Counted from the first letter of the stretch, positions 1 through 6,454 are shown. The stretch: DNA of 6,753 nt from Candidatus Desantisiibacteriota bacterium (GCA_016209155.1 JACQWU010000277.1:1-6753), one strand, 5' to 3'. Notes: a model not told the origin generated them from the sequence alone. Program-made: numbers and translations.

Positions 1-375
1 AAGGTTTTAGATGTGATGACCAGAGGTGTTGTCTCTGTTCATCTTGCAGACAGCGTGAAAGATGTGGCTAAAACATTAATTGAGAACAAAATTCACGCTG
101 TAGCTGTGATGGATAATAACGGAGATGTTGTTGGTGTTATCTCTGAAATGGACCTCTTGAAGGTGATAAATCAAGACTTGGACCTGACAAGAGCAGAAGA
201 TATTATGTCTTCTTACTTACGAAGTATTACACCTGACTCAAGGATAAGAGAGGCAGCAGAGATAATGTTAGGGCTCAAGGTTCATCGGCTCATCATCCTT
301 CATCCAGAAGGAAGAAGGGCTGTCGGTGTTCTCGCAATCAGTGATATTATCCGAGAGATGACTAAACAAGACTAA
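1..375 (+). CDS. CBS-domain pair protein, C-terminal part (5' end outside window)
   Basis: The frame is open from base 1 and ends with TAA at 373-375, giving at least 124 residues. Two CBS domains follow each other. The first opens with the typical V-x-D-V-M-T-R motif (codons from base 4) and ends near SEMDLLKVI; the second opens with AEDIMSS and ends with GVLAISDIIREM. CBS pairs bind adenine nucleotides or related ligands and usually act as regulatory modules; no catalytic domain is visible in this piece. A GTG at 13 could serve as a start, but it would cut into the first CBS motif, so the true start is probably just upstream of the window. The stop overlaps the purF start (TAATG), which suggests translational coupling and a shared purine-related operon. 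G+C and codon choice match purF and differ from the genes to the right. The CBS assignment is firm; the role is unknown. Confidence 0.85.
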   Translation, partial: KVLDVMTRGVVSVHLADSVKDVAKTLIENKIHAVAVMDNNGDVVGVISEMDLLKVINQDLDLTRAEDIMSSYLRSITPDSRIREAAEIMLGLKVHRLIILHPEGRRAVGVLAISDIIREMTKQD

Positions 376-557
376 TGTGTGGTATATTTGGGGTTTTCGG
401 AGTTAAGGAGGCATCGTCCCTTATTTATCGTGGCTTATTTGCCCTTCAGCATAGGGGTCAAGAGTCAGCTGGGATAGTTGTGTCTGACGGAAAAACACTT
501 CGTCTGCATCGGGGGATGGGGCTTTTGGCACAGGCATTTACAAGCAGTTTATATTGA
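375..557 (+). CDS. purF: Amidophosphoribosyltransferase PurF, N-terminal fragment (truncated)
   Basis: PurF makes 5-phosphoribosylamine from PRPP and glutamine, the first committed step of purine synthesis. The fragment starts MCGIFGVFG, with Cys2 placed as the N-terminal nucleophile of the glutamine amidotransferase class II domain, and continues with LFALQHRGQESAGI, a hallmark of PurF, then LHRGMGLLAQAF. Family resemblance runs to about residue 55 (base ~542); SSLY and the TGA at 555-557 look like accidental read-through of foreign sequence. Full PurF proteins are about 450-500 residues, so the rest of the glutaminase and the whole phosphoribosyltransferase domain are missing. The ATG overlaps the stop of the CBS gene. 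It cannot be functional as it stands. Either the gene was cut by a rearrangement or the contig is joined wrongly here, because the opposite gene is cut at the same place. Identity is very sure; the status as real pseudogene or artefact is open. Confidence 0.88.
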   Translation: MCGIFGVFGVKEASSLIYRGLFALQHRGQESAGIVVSDGKTLRLHRGMGLLAQAFTSSLY

Positions 558-955
558 AAACGCCGTTTCCATACCTGAATATGCGGAAATAAAAATATTG
601 CCAAATCATGTATCGTTATTATTGATGGTATCGAATGATCAAGAGGGATAAAAGGACTCGGAGAATGAAGCATCTGAGGTTTATGTTTTAATAATCTTAA
701 TGGAAGCCATAGTTGTTCCCAGAGTATTAAATGTGTAATATAACTGTCAGGACAGGGGATTGAATTAAAATCAAGCAAAACTCGACCAATATCAATATTT
801 TTCATGAAATCCAATTCGGGTTTTTTATATGAAAAAAGATGATATGAGTTTTCCTTGTCAATTTTAAAAATATATTTTAGCAAATTATCAATATAATATG
901 CTATCCCGGCTTTAACAGTAGTAATATATGCAAGATCAATTGCTATATTTGCCAT
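458..955 (-). CDS. GT4-family glycosyltransferase, N-terminal part (truncated at its 3' end)
   Basis: This is the N-terminal Rossmann-like half of a group 1 (GT4, GT-B fold) glycosyltransferase, which would add a sugar to the lipid-linked glycan on the cytoplasmic face. Family features are the start MANIAIDLAY, a GIAYYIDNLL segment in place of the usual GIGRY region (17-26), WEQLWLPL (79-86), HSPSPFIPL (97-105) and ITIHDLAIFLFP (113-124). Likeness continues through FQYKLLVNACAKS (133-145) to about base 524. The last ~20 residues (PIPRCRR onward) are read from the antisense of purF. Complete members are about 350-400 residues; the nucleotide-sugar-binding C-terminal domain is absent, so the product should be inactive. 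ATG at 953-955 has AAAGGA about 12 bases upstream. It follows the flippase gene by 33 bases and is the last visible gene of the operon. The genuine part ends near 524-545. Confidence 0.75.
   Translation of the reverse strand: MANIAIDLAYITTVKAGIAYYIDNLLKYIFKIDKENSYHLFSYKKPELDFMKNIDIGRVLLDFNSIPCPDSYITHLILWEQLWLPLRLLKHKPQMLHSPSPFIPLDHSIPSIITIHDLAIFLFPHIQVWKRRFQYKLLVNACAKSPIPRCRRSVFPSDTTIPADS
520..557. other. Junction where purF and a GT4 gene are both cut (rearrangement or assembly chimera)
   Basis: Two convergent reading frames lose family likeness at the same place: purF (plus) after about base 542 and the glycosyltransferase (minus) before about base 524. The bases in between still look acceptable in both proteins, as a short microhomology of about 20 bases would. 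G+C falls from about 43-45% on the left to about 25-35% on the right. No insertion sequence, inverted repeat or target duplication is visible. A genuine deletion or inversion and a k-mer-overlap misassembly would both look like this. Confidence 0.65.
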
Positions 956-988
956 ATTTTAAATAATTTCCTTTGCATTCATTTTATA

Positions 989-2452
989 TCAGTTTGATAT
1001 TTCAGAATTTGATATTTCCTTTTTTTTATAATTAATAATTTGTTTAAGATATTCGAGATCTTCGCTGCCGATACATCCTGTTACTATAAGTAAAAAGGAA
1101 TAAATTAAAGTGCTTAATATTATAATGAGAAATATGTTTAGTGAGTAAAAAAAATAAGTAAAAATACACATTATAGCTGAGCAAATTGCGGGTTTAAGTG
1201 CTGTTATGAAAAAATCTTTTATAGGCTGCCGCATTTTTTCTATTTGGTATTGCAGAATAAAACCAAAACCAAAAAAAGTAAATACTGTAGAAAGAGAGGC
1301 CCCGACAATACCGTATTTTGGTATTAAAAGCAAATTTAGTATTAAGTTTTGAACCGCGCCGAAAAGCGAAAGGACAAAAACATGTTTTTGCATCCCGGAT
1401 GCATAAAAAATACTTCCGTTTACAATAGCGAAAAAAATAAAGGGTTCTGCCCAGATTAATATTGATAACGCGTTTGAAGCCGGTAAAAAATTATTCCCGT
1501 AAAAAAGATAGATTAATTTTTGGGATAATATTGATGTCCCGAATGCAATCGGAATACTTATTATATTCATATATTTAAACGTCAGATAATTAATCTTCCC
1601 GAATTTATGATTTGATTTTTCAAAATGTGAGCATAATAAAGGAAATATTGATACCATAAACATTCCGGGAATAATATTTAGAGCTTCAGTTAGTTTTACA
1701 ACGGCTGAATATAATCCTAATGTTTTAGCGTCAAAGTGTTTAAATAAAATCAACTGATCAATTCTCATGGTTACTGAACTGAATACGCATGTGAGAAATA
1801 TTGGCCATGCTTCTTTAAGAAGAAAATTCCATATGGTAAAGTCAATTTTATAGATTGGTTGAAAATTACTGATTTTTTTTGAAAAATAGATATAAATAAT
1901 TGTTTGAGGAATAATCAAAAAACTCTGGAGTATAATAAAATAGAAAACAGATACTTTAAGTTTGATAAATAAAAGAGTGAAAATTAAAAAAGCAAGAAGT
2001 GTAAATAGTTCCGGAATTGCATAATAAACAGTTTTAAAATGTATTTGAAACAGGCCCAGATAAATAGTATTAAAACTCATCAGCATACTAAGTGAAGCTA
2101 TATATATAAAGAATTTTATTTCATTTGTATATCCCATAAATTGTAATGAAATATATGAAATAAAAATTGCAGAAACGGAAAAAACAATTTTCATAATTAT
2201 AGCATTACCAATTATATTATTTTGTTTGGAATTGTCTTTGGATATTTCTTTAATTACTATCTGGTCAATACCCAGGGAGGTCAGGATTTGAAAAAAGGAA
2301 AGATATGCAAATACAATACTGAATTTACCGTATCTTTCTTTACCTAAATATCTGACAATTAATAAAGATGCAAGTATAAAAAGAATACTGTAAATTATCT
2401 TGCATATAAGTAATACTATACTATTTATCGCTATTTTCCGTGTTGTACTCAT
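989..2452 (-). CDS. Wzx-like polysaccharide flippase (MOP superfamily)
   Basis: A polytopic inner-membrane protein of 487 residues, the usual length for O-antigen or capsule flippases, which move undecaprenyl-linked oligosaccharide units from the cytoplasmic to the periplasmic leaflet. I count about 12-14 hydrophobic segments, for example 8-33, 43-60, 84-105, 113-136, 145-165, 168-190, 245-270, 291-315, 327-350, 358-378, 417-437 and 438-461. Family signatures are RYLGKERYGKFS (34-45) after the first helix, MRIDQLIL (229-236), and NLLLIPKYGIVGASLSTV (373-390), the typical late motif of the polysaccharide biosynthesis/flippase family. The ATG overlaps the stop of the upstream glycosyltransferase gene by one base (TAATG), with TAAGG just before it, so the two are probably translationally coupled. 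The substrate cannot be told from sequence; the operon suggests a heptose-containing glycan. The C-terminus ends in a short repeat (EISNSEISN). The gene appears intact. Confidence 0.9.
   Translation of the reverse strand: MSTTRKIAINSIVLLICKIIYSILFILASLLIVRYLGKERYGKFSIVFAYLSFFQILTSLGIDQIVIKEISKDNSKQNNIIGNAIIMKIVFSVSAIFISYISLQFMGYTNEIKFFIYIASLSMLMSFNTIYLGLFQIHFKTVYYAIPELFTLLAFLIFTLLFIKLKVSVFYFIILQSFLIIPQTIIYIYFSKKISNFQPIYKIDFTIWNFLLKEAWPIFLTCVFSSVTMRIDQLILFKHFDAKTLGLYSAVVKLTEALNIIPGMFMVSIFPLLCSHFEKSNHKFGKINYLTFKYMNIISIPIAFGTSILSQKLIYLFYGNNFLPASNALSILIWAEPFIFFAIVNGSIFYASGMQKHVFVLSLFGAVQNLILNLLLIPKYGIVGASLSTVFTFFGFGFILQYQIEKMRQPIKDFFITALKPAICSAIMCIFTYFFYSLNIFLIIILSTLIYSFLLIVTGCIGSEDLEYLKQIINYKKKEISNSEISN
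993..1018. repeat. Short direct repeat at the 3' end of the flippase gene
   Basis: TTTGATATTTC occurs at 993-1003 and 1008-1018, a 15-base period that encodes the duplicated EIS-N motif at the flippase C-terminus. It keeps the reading frame and looks like a small slippage duplication without evident function. Confidence 0.5.
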
Positions 2453-3573
2453 TATACCTTATATTTCATTTTAGCTTTTATATTTCTGATAGTGGAATAA
2501 AATTTGTTATCTTCTAATATATAATAAATATCTTTTTTATATACAAAAAAAATTACTTTTGTACAATAATAAAGAATTACAATACTCCTGAACCTAATGT
2601 TTTTCATAAAAAATATTAATAAACATTTAAAATGTTTCCATTTATAATATTTATCAGGTTTTAAGGTTTTTGCCGGCAGACTATTATTAACATTTACAGG
2701 GACAGATACCGGAGGATATTCTTTAAATGAATAATTAGCAAGTCCCCAACTTTCATCATTTACAACAAGCGGATTAAAAAAGAAAGGATTCTTTTTTTTA
2801 TCTTTCATTACTTTATAGAGCTGATCTTCCGGAATATGGTTAAGGTGATAAATAAACATATCCTTTTCATCATAACAGGTAAATAAGAAATAGTTACTAA
2901 TTTGAATCCTTAACAGGAGATCACTGTCAGACCATCCCCAAAGTTGATATTTTTCATCAAATGCATGGCATTCGAACCATAAATCTCTATGCATCATTAT
3001 CCCGTCAGATGGCCCGTAAGTATATGGGACAGGAGGAACAGCAGGTATATTTTCCCTATTTTCCTTAATAAATTTGTCAAGAAAAAATATCGATGGTTTT
3101 TGGCATACCATGTCATATTGCAGTTCTTTACGATTAAAAACAAAAAGAGTTTTTTCGAGTAAAATTTTTTGCTTTTGTTTTCCATCCAGAATATTAAATA
3201 GACGTTTTAAACTTATATCATCCCATAGCACATCAGCTAACGTCTGCATGATAAAAGTTCCTTTTGAACGCCGGATAGCAAGATTCATAACTATCGGGGT
3301 AGGAAAATTATTATCAAATTTTAAATTTTCGAATGAAGTGATTGGAATTAATATAAACCGGGTTATTTGTTTTGCCTGTTCTGTTAAAGATAAAACAGAG
3401 TGTAAAGGGACATCACTCCACCAATCAGCTATAACTATTTCAGCATCTTTTAACCTTCCGAGTCTTTCAAGGGTCATTGCAAGAAAATTTATAGTGGTCT
3501 CCAGACGCCAATTAGCATTCCCCATATAATTGTCATTTCTGGCAGGAATTACAAAAGAAATCAAATTTTCCAT
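2452..3573 (-). CDS. GT-A-type (GT2-like) glycosyltransferase with C-terminal galactosyltransferase-like motif
   Basis: The protein (373 residues) begins like a family 2 glycosyltransferase: SFVIPARND (6-14), then EIVIADWWSD (45-54) where nucleotide-binding aspartates usually lie. A segment with TPIVMNLAIRRSKGTFIMQTLADVLW (92-117) fits the strand leading to the DxD region, but only a single aspartate (D114) is present. DGIMMHRDLWF...AFDEKYQLWGWSDSDLLLR (190-222) matches the pattern of the GT7-C/chondroitin-polymerase type C-terminal module, where the W-G-x-x-D-x-D-L motif contacts acceptor and metal. Residues 316-347 hold a basic, hydrophobic stretch that may attach it to the membrane. It would transfer a sugar to the lipid-linked glycan; donor and linkage are unknown. 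The ATG directly follows the stop of the hddC-like gene (TAAATG) with AGGGGAT as ribosome binding site inside the end of that gene. The middle part (140-185) is not recognised. Confidence 0.7.
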   Translation of the reverse strand: MENLISFVIPARNDNYMGNANWRLETTINFLAMTLERLGRLKDAEIVIADWWSDVPLHSVLSLTEQAKQITRFILIPITSFENLKFDNNFPTPIVMNLAIRRSKGTFIMQTLADVLWDDISLKRLFNILDGKQKQKILLEKTLFVFNRKELQYDMVCQKPSIFFLDKFIKENRENIPAVPPVPYTYGPSDGIMMHRDLWFECHAFDEKYQLWGWSDSDLLLRIQISNYFLFTCYDEKDMFIYHLNHIPEDQLYKVMKDKKKNPFFFNPLVVNDESWGLANYSFKEYPPVSVPVNVNNSLPAKTLKPDKYYKWKHFKCLLIFFMKNIRFRSIVILYYCTKVIFFVYKKDIYYILEDNKFYSTIRNIKAKMKYKV

Positions 3574-4284
3574 TTAAATCCCCTGAATTTTAGATATTAA
3601 TTTATCAGGCTTCTTTTTAAGTTTTAAATAGTCTTCAGGAATCCCGATATCCATGAAAAATTTTTTTATTTTTATTCCATATAAACCATGGTTTATTAGC
3701 ATCGGCAGAATTCCATTCTCAAGTGAAATTGCGCCTTCCGGAATATTATTAATTAATTCACGGTTAATAATATATATCCCGCTATTAATAAAACCTTTAC
3801 CGCTATAACCTTTTTCTATAAATTTAATTATTTCCCCGTTTTCATTAATTTCTATTCTACCATATCGATTTGTATTATCAACATGCACTGTGGCAATTGT
3901 GGCTATTGCTTTTTTATGTTTGTGATAAGAAATAAGCTTATTGAGATCAATAACCAGAAATGAATCTCCATTCATAACAATAAAATTTTTATCTTTGATT
4001 ATTCTTGAGGATTCTCTCAGTGCTCCGCCGGTACCGAGAGGCAATTCTTCCCTGCAATATATTATTTTTACACCCCATTTATCGCCATTTCCAAAGTAAT
4101 CAATTATTTTTTCATTTTTATAACCGACAGAAAGGACTATTTCTTTTATACTCCACTTTTTAAGCTGTAAAATTAAATATTCTAAAAAAGGTTTTTCCCC
4201 GATTAGCGCCATAGGTTTTGGTACATCTTTAATTATTTTTTTTAATCGTGTGCCAATTCCGCCTGCTAAAATAATTGCTTTCAT
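3574..4284 (-). CDS. hddC: D-glycero-alpha-D-manno-heptose-1-phosphate guanylyltransferase-like nucleotidyltransferase
   Basis: A 236-residue sugar-phosphate nucleotidyltransferase, full length for the HddC group. Visible motifs are the signature LAGGIGTRL (6-14) for nucleotide triphosphate binding, PKPM (22-25) with the usual lysine, LGTGGALR (83-90), NGDS (105-108) with the metal-binding aspartate, GFINSGIYII (164-173) and FMDIGIPEDYL (210-220). The last motif, with D212, is typical of HddC and other short GDP/CDP-sugar pyrophosphorylases. HddC forms GDP-heptose from heptose 1-phosphate and GTP in the cytoplasm. The assignment to heptose rather than another sugar rests mainly on the HddA-like kinase two genes upstream; a mannose-1-phosphate or glucose-1-phosphate enzyme is the alternative. 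It lies 20 bases after the DegT gene, has AGGGTGAT as ribosome binding site, and its stop abuts the next start. The gene appears intact. Confidence 0.75.
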   Translation of the reverse strand: MKAIILAGGIGTRLKKIIKDVPKPMALIGEKPFLEYLILQLKKWSIKEIVLSVGYKNEKIIDYFGNGDKWGVKIIYCREELPLGTGGALRESSRIIKDKNFIVMNGDSFLVIDLNKLISYHKHKKAIATIATVHVDNTNRYGRIEINENGEIIKFIEKGYSGKGFINSGIYIINRELINNIPEGAISLENGILPMLINHGLYGIKIKKFFMDIGIPEDYLKLKKKPDKLISKIQGI

Positions 4285-4304
4285 TGTTTATATCACCCTG
4301 TGAT

Positions 4305-5308
4305 TTACGCCTTTTTATCCAAAAATTCTTCTAATACGGTTAGAATATAATCACATTCTTTTTTCCCTAAATTCTGATGTACTCCGATATGAATACCATT
4401 ATTCCCGATATATTCAGCCTCGGGGAAGTCCCCGGGTTTGTAACCTAGAAAATCAAATCCATTACATTGAGTTGGCATGGATGAAAATAAACTGCGTGTA
4501 TCAATATCCTTTTTTTCCATAAAATTAGTGAGTTCATCGCGTGTGAAATTTGCTTTTTCCTGAACAATAATAGGTAAAGCATGCGGACCGATCTCTTCAT
4601 ACGGTTCTTTATTTATTGTAGATAAAAACGGGCTGAATTTTTTAAACTGTTCAATCAAATAATATAAATTTTCTCTTCTTTTATTCAGAATATCATAATA
4701 TATGTCAAGATTACCTAATCCCACCGCTGCTTCCAGTTCATTCATTTTTGAAGAAAATCCGATTCTTTCAAAAATAAATCTTATATCTTTATTATCTCCA
4801 TAGCTAAATCTTTTAGCGCAATAGGCGGATTCTTTATTAAGCAGACAACTTTCACATTTGCATGCCCGTCCGTGACTTCTTAAGGATCTCAATATTTCCG
4901 CGAAATCCGGATTATCCGTTGTTATAATTCCGCCTTCGACAGTTGAAATAATGTGCGCTACATAAAGGCTGAAAGCACCCATATCGGCTAATGTCCCGGC
5001 TTTTTTACCTTTATAAACCGCACCATGTGCTTCAGCGGCGTCTTCAATAACATAAAGCTTATGTTTTTGTGCGATACTGCTGATGGTGTCCATCTCGGCC
5101 GGTTTACCCATAATATGGACAGGCATTATTGCTTTTGTTTTTTTTGTAATATATTTTTTAATTTTAAGAGTATCAATATTGAGTGTATTTCTGTCAATAT
5201 CAACGAAAACGGGTTTGAAACCGGCTTGTAAAATTGCGTTCCCTGTTGCAACGAAAGATAAAGCCGGAACTATAATCTCATCGAGATGGTTCCAAAAGGA
5301 ATTTTCAT
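4305..5308 (-). CDS. DegT/DnrJ/EryC1-family enzyme of the His (3-dehydrase/E1-like) type, N-terminal coding part deleted
   Basis: Fold-type I PLP family acting on nucleotide sugars. The frame in phase with the body is open from just after the hddA stop and reads DEIIVPALSFVATGNAILQAG, PVFVDID, then from the first in-frame ATG (5124-5126) MPVHIMGKPAEMD. Counting from that ATG: YVIEDAAEAHGA (25-36) with the Asp that pairs with the cofactor pyridine; SLYVAHIISTVEGG (53-66), where H58 (codon 4953-4955) replaces the usual Schiff-base lysine; cysteines C89, C91, C94 and C103 followed by KRF; IGFSSKMNELEAAVGLG; a C-terminal GIHIGVHQNLG. The Ala-His motif, the CxC...C-x-x-RF pattern and the end resemble the CDP-4-keto-6-deoxyglucose 3-dehydrase E1 (DdhC/RfbH) and ColD, which remove a C-3 hydroxyl. 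About 60-100 N-terminal residues expected in the family are missing; the probable original start (ATG 5306-5308, MKIPFGTIS) is out of frame. Translation could begin at 5126 (273 residues), but the product would lack the cofactor phosphate-binding region. Confidence 0.72.
5270..5308 (-). other. Orphan start of the DegT gene and deletion/frameshift junction
   Basis: One base after the hddA stop, an ATG (5306-5308) with GAAGG about 12 bases upstream opens MKIPFGTIS, which looks like a normal DegT-family N-terminus. This frame then ends at TAG (5270-5272) after 12 codons. The body of the enzyme (DEIIVPAL onward) begins at once in another frame, at about 5283. The phase change and the missing family segment between the two place a deletion near 5282-5290. 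Confidence 0.65.
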
Positions 5309-5309
5309 T

Positions 5310-6302
5310 TTATAGCCCGCCTTCATTATAATAAATAATTTGACTCCCTAATGAATCAAAACAAAAAGGAACATGCAGCAAAGGGCTTAATGATTTTTTT
5401 AGTTTTTCTTTATTATCCGGTTCAACAAAAAATAAAATAAAACCTCCTCCGCCTGCTCCCAATATCTTCCCTCCAAGAGCTCCATTTTTCAATCCTGTTT
5501 CGTAAATTTTATCTATAGCAGATGTTGTGACTTTATCAGATAAGGATTTTTTTAGTTTCCAGCTTTCATGCAGCATTTTCCCAAATTGAGTAATCTCAGA
5601 TTCCCCGTTTAGAATATTAATTGCTTCATCAACCATTTCAGTCATTGTTTTAATTTCATATTCTTTTTTTTTAATTTGATTTATTTTTTCACCTTCAATA
5701 TCTGTCGCAAATCTTGTAAATCCGGTAAAAAAAAGCATTAAATGAGATTGTAATTCTTTAGATTTTGATGAGCTCATAGGTACCGGAGCAACTTCTATAT
5801 TATGATCTCCGGAAAATACGATTTTATTCAAACCTCCATAAGCAACTATTACCTGATCCTGAGAACCTACATTTTCTTTTATCATATCCTGTTCTATATG
5901 AATGGCTTCAAGGGATAATTGTTTTTTTGATACCATATTTCCTTTAAATGCATAAAAAGTATGTAATAGTCCTACGGTAAAAGCAGAACTTGATCCCAGT
6001 CCAGACCGCGCAGGGAGATCCCCGTCATGATGAATTTCAAGACCTTTTTCAATATTCATAAACCTTAATGTTTCTCTTACAGCAGGATGAACTATTTCAT
6101 TAATTTCTTTAATGTTTTCAATTTTTGAATATACAATTCTATGTTTATATTCAAAAAACGGTGGAAGTTCCCTGCAGCTTATATAACAGTATTTATCAAT
6201 TGTTGTTGATAAAACTGCCCCTCTATTTTCTTTGTACCAGGCAGGGAAATCAGATCCGCCTCCAAAAAACGATATGCGAAATGGTGTTCTGGTTATAATC
6301 AT
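5310..6302 (-). CDS. hddA: D-glycero-alpha-D-manno-heptose-7-phosphate 7... kinase-like GHMP kinase (HddA group)
   Basis: A 330-residue GHMP-family sugar kinase, full length. HddA phosphorylates C-1 of D-glycero-D-manno-heptose 7-phosphate with ATP, giving the 1,7-bisphosphate of the GDP-heptose route. The three GHMP motifs are present: the start MIITRTPFRISFFGGGSD (1-18), typical of the HddA subgroup; DLPARSGLGSSSAFTVGLL (95-113), the ATP-phosphate loop; and GGKILGAGGGGFILFF (277-292). GSQDQ (146-150) carries the probable catalytic aspartate D149. Other kinases of the group (fucokinase or GDP-fucose salvage type) share much of this, but the HddC-like guanylyltransferase in the operon favours heptose. 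It is the first gene of the operon, about 150 bases after the predicted transcription start. The start ATG (6300-6302) is preceded by an eight-G run and, further up, AGGAG. The stop lies one base before the orphan DegT start codon. The gene appears intact. Confidence 0.82.
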   Translation of the reverse strand: MIITRTPFRISFFGGGSDFPAWYKENRGAVLSTTIDKYCYISCRELPPFFEYKHRIVYSKIENIKEINEIVHPAVRETLRFMNIEKGLEIHHDGDLPARSGLGSSSAFTVGLLHTFYAFKGNMVSKKQLSLEAIHIEQDMIKENVGSQDQVIVAYGGLNKIVFSGDHNIEVAPVPMSSSKSKELQSHLMLFFTGFTRFATDIEGEKINQIKKKEYEIKTMTEMVDEAINILNGESEITQFGKMLHESWKLKKSLSDKVTTSAIDKIYETGLKNGALGGKILGAGGGGFILFFVEPDNKEKLKKSLSPLLHVPFCFDSLGSQIIYYNEGGL

Positions 6303-6322
6303 TTCCCCCCCCTTATTCTCCT
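6303..6322 (-). promoter_or_regulatory. hddA ribosome binding region with a G8 homopolymer
   Basis: On the minus strand AGGAG (6318-6322) is followed by AATAA, eight G (6305-6312), AA and the ATG. AGGAG is 15 bases from the ATG, too far for best use, while the G-run is only two bases away. Slippage in the G-run would change the spacing and perhaps the translation rate. Confidence 0.5.
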
Positions 6323-6370
6323 GATATCAAAAATGAACAATGCTTTAATTTAATTATGAAATTTCAAATC

Positions 6371-6393
6371 CCTCCCCCGGTCCGCCGCCTTTC
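6371..6393 (-). other. GC-rich, G-run island in the hddA leader
   Basis: In an otherwise AT-rich stretch the minus strand carries GGCGGCGGACCGGGGGAGGG, with five G-runs of two to five bases. It could form a two-layer G-quadruplex or be part of a dispersed intergenic repeat. One minus-strand frame reads WKGGGPGEGFEIS before a stop, but no start codon or longer gene goes with it. Confidence 0.35.
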
Positions 6394-6396
6394 CAT

Positions 6397-6414
6397 GAGG
6401 TAATTTTATACCTC
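6397..6414 (-). repeat. Inverted repeat in the hddA leader
   Basis: GAGGTA (6397-6402) and TACCTC (6409-6414) are perfect 6-base arms around a 6-base loop. The left half of the minus-strand RNA arm lies in AAGAGAGG, which could instead pair with the upstream CCUCUU repeats (6427-6444), so two hairpins would exclude each other. Confidence 0.4.
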
Positions 6415-6426
6415 TCTTCATTAGTA

Positions 6427-6450
6427 AAGAGGAAGAGGAAGAGGATGAGG
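6427..6450. repeat. Hexanucleotide tandem repeat (AAGAGG)3 plus one variant copy
   Basis: Three perfect AAGAGG units (6427-6444) and ATGAGG (6445-6450). On the minus strand it reads CCTCAT followed by three CCTCTT, a few bases after the predicted start of the hddA transcript. It makes the early leader pyrimidine-only and is of a type that can change copy number. Confidence 0.7.
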
Positions 6451-6454
6451 AGTG

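Noticed and set aside
2997-3185. 62-codon minus-strand frame inside the glycosyltransferase gene
   Set aside because: Another frame of a well-supported gene; Lys/Phe/Leu-rich composition is what AT-rich DNA gives.
3074-3529. 151-codon open frame on the plus strand
   Set aside because: It lies fully antisense to the glycosyltransferase gene, whose motifs are clear, and its translation shows no domain-like pattern.
5025-5331. Two plus-strand frames over the 5' part of the DegT gene
   Set aside because: Antisense to sequence that encodes strong DegT motifs (VPALSFVATGNAI, IEDAAEAHGA); no ribosome binding site of note.
6356-6403. 15-codon plus-strand frame MKFQIPPPVRRLSMR
   Set aside because: Very short, no ribosome binding site, and in the leader of the opposite operon.
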